A stretch of DNA of 46,363 bases. It comes from RGIG995 sp045652445 (GTDB taxonomy: Bacteria > Bacillota > Clostridia > Oscillospirales > UBA644). Positions 14,880 to 19,264 of this stretch are shown here, one piece after another (the first letter of the stretch is position 1; each line of letters starts with the position of its first letter). Position numbers and translations under genes: made by a program. Under the pieces are notes generated by a model. It saw nothing but the letters and a program-made list of their open reading frames with translations. It made no database searches and had not been told where the DNA came from. The DNA lies in contig JAZRUJ010000002.1 of assembly GCA_045652445.1 (NCBI GenBank), positions 1 through 46,363 on the forward strand, read 5' to 3'.

Positions 14880-14952
14880 AAGGCACGGACAGCAATCTTG
14901 AAATTCTCAATCCTACAGTAATTATAACTGATCACGATGAAAAACGTGCCTT
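14880..14952 (+). ncRNA. Array unit U5
   Basis: The stem is AAGGCACG (14880-14887) with CGTGCCTT (14945-14952), perfect, followed by GACAGCAAUC. The inner hairpin CAGT-AATTATA-ACTG has four pairs and a seven-base loop; the anticodon-like triplet is ambiguous. Its closing stem is the same as in U0 and U2, so cross-pairing between units is possible. Confidence 0.62.
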
Positions 14953-14956
14953 GAAA

Positions 14957-15000
14957 CCAAAGATCTCTGCGGGCTTCAAACCCGCGACGGAGATCTTTGG
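14957..15000 (+). ncRNA. Array unit U6 (UCA anticodon-arm hairpin)
   Basis: A 44-base hairpin: CCAAAGATCTC (14957-14967) pairs perfectly with GAGATCTTTGG (14990-15000). Its tip GCGGG-CTTCAAA-CCCGC (14969-14985) is a canonical five-pair, seven-base anticodon arm with U33 and UCA, as in tRNA-Sec. It has no ACAGCAAU motif and sits between U5 and U7 as if inserted into the repeat order. Confidence 0.65.
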
Positions 15001-15001
15001 A

Positions 15002-15080
15002 AAGACGCGTACAGCAACACCAAGCAAGAATGCCGATGCTATGGCATAGGTCATACTCGGAGGTATGCCAACCGCGTCTT
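15002..15080 (+). ncRNA. Array unit U7 (Ser GCU-like, with variable-arm-like hairpin)
   Basis: The stem is AAGACGCG (15002-15009) with CGCGTCTT (15073-15080), followed by ACAGCAACA. The tip ATGCC-GATGCTAT-GGCAT (15030-15047) presents U then GCU then A, as in tRNA-Ser. Next is CATAC-TCGGAG-GTATG (15052-15067), placed like the long variable arm of serine tRNAs. No D or T arm is present. Confidence 0.66.
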
Positions 15081-15090
15081 GATGCAAAGA

Positions 15091-15173
15091 AAGGCGCATA
15101 CAGCAATCTATTTCGCAACGAGGACCGGCTCGTACCTCCGGAAATTTCGCCGTGCGATGGTGATATGCGCCTT
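15091..15173 (+). ncRNA. Array unit U8
   Basis: The stem AAGGCGCATA (15091-15100) pairs perfectly over ten positions with TATGCGCCTT (15164-15173), followed by CAGCAAUC. Inside, ATTTC/GAAAT (15110-15114, 15141-15145) encloses ACGAG/CTCGT or CCGG/CCGG alternatives. No clear anticodon loop can be chosen by eye. Confidence 0.62.
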
Positions 15174-15180
15174 GTAATAT

Positions 15181-15257
15181 GCGGTAGGTAGTTCAGAAGG
15201 TAGAATAAGAGACTAAGAATCTCAGTGTCGTGGGTTCGATTCCCACCCGCCGCAACA
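15181..15257 (+). tRNA. tRNA-like RNA, anticodon AAG, inside the array
   Basis: A full cloverleaf can be drawn: acceptor GCGGTAG/CCGCCGC with one A-C mismatch, D arm GTTC/GAAT with GG in its loop, anticodon arm with loop CTAAGAA (AAG at 15215-15217), a five-base variable loop GTGTC, and T arm GTGGG-TTCGATT-CCCAC. The end reads A-ACA instead of N-CCA. AAG would be leucine, yet bacterial tRNA-Leu has a long variable arm. It is therefore odd as a translation tRNA and more like the tRNA-like domain of bacterial Y RNAs. Confidence 0.7.
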
Positions 15258-15258
15258 A

Positions 15259-15330
15259 AAGGTATCAACCGCAATTCAGAAGCTACATGTCGAAGCAGAG
15301 GGCTGAAAATCCTCGTATTAACGGTACCTT
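15259..15330 (+). ncRNA. Array unit U9 (Phe GAA anticodon arm)
   Basis: The stem is AAGGTATC (15259-15266) with GGTACCTT (15323-15330), one G-U, followed by AACCGCAAUU, a variant of the shared motif. The tip GAGGG-CTGAAAA-TCCTC (15298-15314) is a canonical anticodon arm with U33 and GAA. The flanks GCA before it and CGT after it match the usual tRNA-Phe context. It ends 34 bases before the Ro60 start codon. Confidence 0.7.
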
Positions 15331-15364
15331 GTATGAAAAAAAATTACGAAAAGGAGTGAGTTTC

Positions 15365-16822
15365 ATGTTAGAATATTTAAAACAGGAAACCAATCGCACC
15401 TACACCGAAAACGGTGCGGCAACAAACGTCACAACCCAATCCAATTGTCTGGATCTGTTTGCAACCATCGGGGCGTTGCGTCGGGAGAGTGACACGGAAA
15501 TCGAAACACGGTTTCTTCGCGCCTTTACGGAAAACAGAGATATTGCAATGAAACTCCTGTTTTTCGCAAGGGATATTCGGGGAGGCCTTGGGGAACGCCG
15601 TGTGTTTAAGGTGATTCTGCATTGGCTTGCTGAAAACGAACCCAAGACCGTGTGCAAAAATCTTACATACGTTGCAGAGTACGGACGTTACGACGACCTT
15701 CTCGCCCTGATGGACACCCCTTGCGAGAAAGAGATGCTTGACGTTCTGAAAAAGCAATTCGAAGCGGACGTAAAAGCCCTTGCCGACGGTGGGGAAGTAT
15801 CGTTGCTTGCCAAGTGGCTTCCTTCGGTCAACGCATCGAGCAAAGAGACTGTTTTGTATGCCAAAAAGATTGCACGGCACTTTGGAATGAACGATGCACG
15901 CTACCGCAAGGCACTCGTTGCCCTTCGGGCGCACATTCGCATCATCGAGAATAATCTCCGGGAAAAAGACTATTCTTTCGATTATTCCAAACAACCTTCC
16001 AAGGCGATGTTCAAATATCGCAAAGCATTCCTTCGCAACGACGCCGACCGATACAACGATTTTATCAATAAAGTTTCTTCCGGGGAAGTGAAGTTAAATG
16101 CTTCGACCATGATGCCCTACGAAATCATTGCTCCTTTCTTCCGGAAGGTCGTCAGCGACGAAGAACGCAGAGCAATCAATGCAACTTGGATCTCTCAAGA
16201 AGATTTTGGGGATAGCGAAAATGCCCTTGCCGTTATTGACGGTTCCGGTTCGATGTACGGCGGTTCTGATCCCATTCCTGCAACGGTAGCCCTCTCTTTG
16301 GGTATTTACTTTGCAGAACGGAACCAAGGTGCGTTCAAAAATCACTTTATCACCTTTTCGGAAAACCCTCAACTCGTTGAAATCAAAGGGGAAGACATTC
16401 TTGATAAAGTGCGCTATTGCCATGGTTTTAATGAGATTGCAAACACGAATATCCAAAAGGTGTTTGAGTTGATTCTCGATGCAGCAAAGAAAAATTCCGT
16501 TCCTCAAAATGAGCTTCCCAAAAAGCTTTATATTATTTCGGATATGGAATTTGATTGTTGCACGAAGGACAGTTCTCTGACAAATTTTGAGTATGCAAAA
16601 AAACTATTTGCGGAAGCCGGATATACCCTTCCCGAAATCGTTTTCTGGAACGTGGCAAGCCGCAATCGGCAACAACCCGTAAGCAAAAACAAACAGGGCG
16701 TGGCACTCGTGTCCGGTTGTACTCCCCGCCTTTTTTCTATGGTGGCGAGCGGGTCGCTGAATCCTTACACTTTTATGCTTGAAGTCATCGAGAGCGAACG
16801 GTATGAAAAAATCGTTGCGTAG
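15365..16822 (+). CDS. rsr: Ro60/TROVE-domain RNA-binding protein (Rsr)
   Basis: A 485-residue Ro60 homologue, a ring of HEAT-like repeats that binds misfolded RNA in its hole and Y RNAs on its outside. The N-terminal TROVE part includes LDLFATIGALRRESDTEIE and ARDIRGGLGERRVFKVILHW. The C-terminal von Willebrand A domain has the metal site DGSGS at about residue 292 and later ISDMEFD. The ATG at 15365 follows AAAAGGAGTGAG. The frame is open further left, but that part runs through structured RNA. Position directly after the RNA array and before rtcB matches rsr-Y RNA-rtcB operons known from other bacteria. Confidence 0.93.
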   Translation: MLEYLKQETNRTYTENGAATNVTTQSNCLDLFATIGALRRESDTEIETRFLRAFTENRDIAMKLLFFARDIRGGLGERRVFKVILHWLAENEPKTVCKNLTYVAEYGRYDDLLALMDTPCEKEMLDVLKKQFEADVKALADGGEVSLLAKWLPSVNASSKETVLYAKKIARHFGMNDARYRKALVALRAHIRIIENNLREKDYSFDYSKQPSKAMFKYRKAFLRNDADRYNDFINKVSSGEVKLNASTMMPYEIIAPFFRKVVSDEERRAINATWISQEDFGDSENALAVIDGSGSMYGGSDPIPATVALSLGIYFAERNQGAFKNHFITFSENPQLVEIKGEDILDKVRYCHGFNEIANTNIQKVFELILDAAKKNSVPQNELPKKLYIISDMEFDCCTKDSSLTNFEYAKKLFAEAGYTLPEIVFWNVASRNRQQPVSKNKQGVALVSGCTPRLFSMVASGSLNPYTFMLEVIESERYEKIVA

Positions 16823-16828
16823 CAAATC

Positions 16829-16850
16829 AGGGGAGCGTTTCCGCTCCCCT
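16829..16850 (+). promoter_or_regulatory. Intergenic hairpin between Ro60 and RtcB
   Basis: A perfect nine-pair stem AGGGGAGCG/CGCTCCCCT with a four-base loop, not followed by a T run. It is more likely an mRNA-stabilising or processing hairpin than a full terminator. Confidence 0.7.
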
Positions 16851-16873
16851 AACAATTTAGAAAGGAACTTATT

Positions 16874-18082
16874 ATGATAGAAATCGTTGGAAAGTTTAAT
16901 ACTGCCAAGTGTTTTGCTTCTTCCATTGGCGAGAATGCGGAAACACAGATTAAGACGGTTTGTGATACCGAAGCATTCGCCTCCTCAAAGATCCGGATCA
17001 TGCCCGACGTTCATGCGGGCAAAGGCTGTACTATCGGGACTACTATGACCATAACCGACAAGATTGTTCCTTCTATGGTAGGCGTGGACATCGGTTGCGG
17101 AATGTACACCGTCTATCTTGGGCATATTGATATTGATTTTGAAACAATAGATCAAGCGGCACATTCGATTCCCCACGGAAGAAACCTTTGGGAGAACAAG
17201 CAGGAGGGATTCGATTTTAAGCAACTTCGTTGTTATAGCAATCTCAAACATTCTGGAAGGCTGAAGCGAAGCCTCGGAACACTGGGAGGGGGCAACCACT
17301 TTATCGAAATCGACGTAGACGAAAGCGGTGGCAAATACCTTGTGATACACTCCGGGAGCCGAAATCTTGGAACGCAGGTTGCGGAATTTTATCAGCAGAT
17401 GGCAATTGATCTGAACCTGGGCAAGGAAGAATACCTCAAACAGCGAAGTGAGATAATTCGTACTTATAAAGAACAAGGGCGGCAATCGGAGATTCAATCC
17501 ACCCTCAAAGCCATGAAAAAGGAATTTGAGGCGAAAGAGCCGTCGCTTCCCCGCGACCTATGTTTTCTCTATGGTTCTTGTATGGAGGATTATCTCCATG
17601 ACGTGGATCTTTGTCAGAAGTTTGCGGAGCAAAACCGTGAAAAAATGGCACAGATCCTTCTTGAAAATTGCGGATGGAAGGCAATCGAAACGTTTCAGAC
17701 AATTCATAATTATATTGATATCCACGAGAAAATCCTTCGCAAAGGCGCCGTATCTGCAAAGATCGGAGAAAAACTATTGATCCCCATCAATATGCGTGAC
17801 GGTGCGTTGATCTGTATCGGAAAGGGGAACGAGGATTGGAACTGTTCTGCTCCTCACGGCGCCGGACGGGTAATGTCACGCTCCGCCGCCTTTGAAAGCC
17901 TTACAATGGAAGAGTACGAGGCGGAGATGTCCGGAATCTATTCCACCTGCGTCGTTCCCGATACCCTTGACGAATCACCCATGGCGTATAAAACTATGGA
18001 CGAAATCGTTGAAAATATCACCCCCACCGCAGAGATCATCTGCCGGATCAAACCAATCTATAACTTCAAAGCTGCGGAATAA
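16874..18082 (+). CDS. rtcB: RNA-splicing ligase RtcB
   Basis: A 402-residue RtcB, which joins RNA ends carrying 2',3'-cyclic phosphate or 3'-phosphate to 5'-OH using GTP and Mn. Visible sites are PDVHAGKGCTIG, GVDIGCGM with metal ligands Asp72 and Cys75, GGGNHFIEID (Asn141-His142), HSGSRNLG (His159) and the guanylylated histidine in PHGAGRVMSR (His328). It has the length of the compact RtcB branch. It follows Ro60 by 51 bases. Its preferred ends are just what anticodon nucleases leave, which links it to the anticodon-arm-like RNAs upstream. Confidence 0.95.
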   Translation: MIEIVGKFNTAKCFASSIGENAETQIKTVCDTEAFASSKIRIMPDVHAGKGCTIGTTMTITDKIVPSMVGVDIGCGMYTVYLGHIDIDFETIDQAAHSIPHGRNLWENKQEGFDFKQLRCYSNLKHSGRLKRSLGTLGGGNHFIEIDVDESGGKYLVIHSGSRNLGTQVAEFYQQMAIDLNLGKEEYLKQRSEIIRTYKEQGRQSEIQSTLKAMKKEFEAKEPSLPRDLCFLYGSCMEDYLHDVDLCQKFAEQNREKMAQILLENCGWKAIETFQTIHNYIDIHEKILRKGAVSAKIGEKLLIPINMRDGALICIGKGNEDWNCSAPHGAGRVMSRSAAFESLTMEEYEAEMSGIYSTCVVPDTLDESPMAYKTMDEIVENITPTAEIICRIKPIYNFKAAE

Positions 18083-18084
18083 AA

Positions 18085-18118
18085 AAAGAGGCATGGATTT
18101 AAATCCTTGCCTCTTTTC
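18085..18118. terminator. Bidirectional terminator between rtcB and the convergent gene
   Basis: AAGAGGCA/TGCCTCTT with an inner GGATTT/AAATCC stem, A-rich on the left and T-rich on the right, so it can serve both strands. Confidence 0.85.
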
Positions 18119-18127
18119 TTGTTTGAA

Positions 18128-18841
18128 TTACATATCGAATAGCAGCAACTCAATTTCTTTTTCAAAGGAAGATGCATCTGCACGCATCCAGCCCCGAGGG
18201 TGCTCCCAAATTCGCACCGTTTCTCTTGCATCCAATACTCCAAGAGCATACGCTTTAATAAATAAAAGTTTCTCAATATCAATTGAGTCTCCAAGGTCAT
18301 GACCGCTATTTGATTTCAAATATCCCTTGAAACCGTATTTTTTTAGAGCTTCTGTACAGGCTTTTGCGACTGCATAGCAGAGGTCACGACCATCGACGGT
18401 GTAAGATTTACTTCTTCTTCTGCAAATAGAAATGTGTACAGGATCAGGTGCGCTTGCGTCTGGCGGATTCAGAGAGGGACTCTCTCTCCACAATAACAAT
18501 GTCGCATAACCGTACATTTCTCCGTCCCAATGAATCTCTGCTCTTGTTGAGCAATTCCCATCTTTACGACGATCAGAATATTCGCGCTTGAGTTGCGGAT
18601 TGCGTCTGCGAAAGTACCAATGGGCAAAGTCATCTTCTTCGTATAGACAGTAAACTGCCGTCAATAAAGAAGAAAACTGACTTCCCATAATGCCGCTCAA
18701 AAAGAAATCGTTGTGTATGCCATCGATTTTCATTTGGACTTTTGTAAAGTCTTCGCCGCAGGGAGTCAGTCTAATTCGAGTTTCACAGTTCCTTTTATTC
18801 AGTTTCAAAAAAACACCTGTGCCATAACGGGCACGCTCCAT
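18128..18841 (-). CDS. Unknown soluble protein, 237 aa, at the right island end
   Basis: I do not recognise this protein. It has no signal peptide or membrane segment. Visible stretches are GTGVFLKLNKRNCETRIRL at the start, CSTRAEIHWDGEMYGYATLL in the middle, SICRRRSKSYTVDGRDLCYA and a helical, acidic end. The ATG at 18841 is preferred to a TTG one codon earlier, but no ribosome site is seen. Its promoter is a perfect consensus, implying steady expression. It is convergent to rtcB, so it may be an independent cargo gene or a constitutive partner of the RNA repair system. Confidence 0.6.
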   Translation of the reverse strand: MERARYGTGVFLKLNKRNCETRIRLTPCGEDFTKVQMKIDGIHNDFFLSGIMGSQFSSLLTAVYCLYEEDDFAHWYFRRRNPQLKREYSDRRKDGNCSTRAEIHWDGEMYGYATLLLWRESPSLNPPDASAPDPVHISICRRRSKSYTVDGRDLCYAVAKACTEALKKYGFKGYLKSNSGHDLGDSIDIEKLLFIKAYALGVLDARETVRIWEHPRGWMRADASSFEKEIELLLFDM

Positions 18842-18883
18842 CAAAGATGGGCATTGTAGAGTAGTTCCATCGGAACTCAGCTT

Positions 18884-18912
18884 ATTATATCATTTTCTGC
18901 GGAATTTGTCAA
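18884..18912 (-). promoter_or_regulatory. Consensus promoter of the 237-aa protein
   Basis: On the minus strand, TTGACA (18912-18907) and TATAAT (18889-18884) are spaced by 17 bases, leaving a leader of about 36 bases. Confidence 0.85.
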
Positions 18913-18961
18913 GGTGCGAAATATGATTCGTTTTGCCGATAATGTAGTTCCCAGTCTCTAA

Positions 18962-18985
18962 AAACATTTGTCAAAACATTTGTCA
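18962..18985 (+). repeat. Arm-type repeats of the right island end
   Basis: Two copies of ACATTTGTCA with a 12-bp period (18964-18973, 18976-18985). The 24 bases are identical to 1222-1245. They lie about 57 bp left of the right attachment core. Confidence 0.6.
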
Positions 18986-19030
18986 AAGTGGATTTTTAAT
19001 TTTGAATGTGTTGAAAATACTGGGTTTTTT

Positions 19031-19089
19031 GACGTGGTTCATGCGGTCTCCAAAACCGCGTGGCCTGGGGTTCGAGTCCCCCATGCGTC
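19031..19089 (+). pseudogene. D-arm-less tRNA-Trp relic / right attachment site
   Basis: GACG/CGTC outer pairing, an intact tryptophan anticodon arm with loop CTCCAAA, a variable stretch GTGGCC and a T arm with loop TTCGAGT are recognisable, followed by T6. Only five bases remain where a D arm should be. The 20-bp anticodon part equals that of the tRNA-Trp at 1050. It can be read as attR or as a decayed second tRNA-Trp. Confidence 0.6.
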
Positions 19090-19193
19090 TTTTTTACCGG
19101 ATCGGTGTTTTAATAAAGTGAAACGGCGTAAACGGAACGGTTTGAGCCGTTTTTGTTTCCGTAAACCGGGAGAAGAAACCATGGGCAATATTA

Positions 19194-19222
19194 TTGACTT
19201 TTTTCGAGGGGTGTGGTATACT
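19194..19222 (+). promoter_or_regulatory. Promoter of the old yellow enzyme operon
   Basis: TTGACT (19194-19199) and TATACT (19217-19222) are spaced by 17 bases, about 35 bases before the start codon region. Confidence 0.75.
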
Positions 19223-19264
19223 ATTAAGTATGAGAAAAAATCGGTTCAGAAAGGAATCATACCT

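Larger units (their letters stand above)
14287..15330 (+). ncRNA. Array of stem-closed, tRNA-anticodon-arm-like RNAs
   Basis: About 1,044 bases between two operon parts encode no plausible protein but hold ten consecutive units (U0-U9), each closed by an 8-11 bp stem, and one tRNA-like RNA. U1, U3, U4, U5, U7, U8 and U9 begin AAGR(N)4-5 then ACAGCAAU or a one- or two-base variant, and end CUUG. Spacers are only 1-23 bases. Many units contain a hairpin with the geometry of a tRNA anticodon arm, each with a different anticodon. Closing stems recur in the order AAGATG, AAGGCACG, AAGAC twice, indicating block duplication. The orientation matches Ro60 and RtcB downstream, suggesting one primary transcript that is processed. 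I know of no described family with this layout. Confidence 0.8.
1076..19062. mobile_element. Genomic island at tRNA-Trp (about 18 kb, probably immobile)
   Basis: Evidence for one inserted segment: a 20-bp direct repeat of the tRNA-Trp anticodon arm at both ends, an identical 24-bp tandem motif just inside both ends, an integrase remnant in the middle, AT-rich restriction genes and mostly accessory content. Against simple integration: the sequences 3' of the two cores differ, and the integrase is truncated and not next to an end. No conjugation, replication or phage structural gene is seen. The cargo is TipAS-Nmad3-deformylase operon, restriction-modification and RNA repair. Confidence 0.6.

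Noticed and set aside
14957..15000. A genuine tRNA-Sec gene
   Set aside because: Only the anticodon arm is present; no acceptor, D, T or long variable arm.
14437..15274. Antisense frames of 157 and 206 codons across the RNA array
   Set aside because: They have no ribosome sites, mirror the paired stems and overlap the tRNA-like RNA; composition gives long frames by chance.
14287..15330. CRISPR array
   Set aside because: The units are not identical repeats with equal spacers; similarity lies in paired stem ends and one short motif, and no cas genes are present.
15230..15364. Longer N-terminus of Ro60
   Set aside because: The open frame crosses the tRNA-like T arm and unit U9; the strong ribosome site and family start support ATG 15365.
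18968..19264. Longer N-terminus of the old yellow enzyme
   Set aside because: It would span the tRNA relic and the promoter at 19194; family homology starts at 19265.
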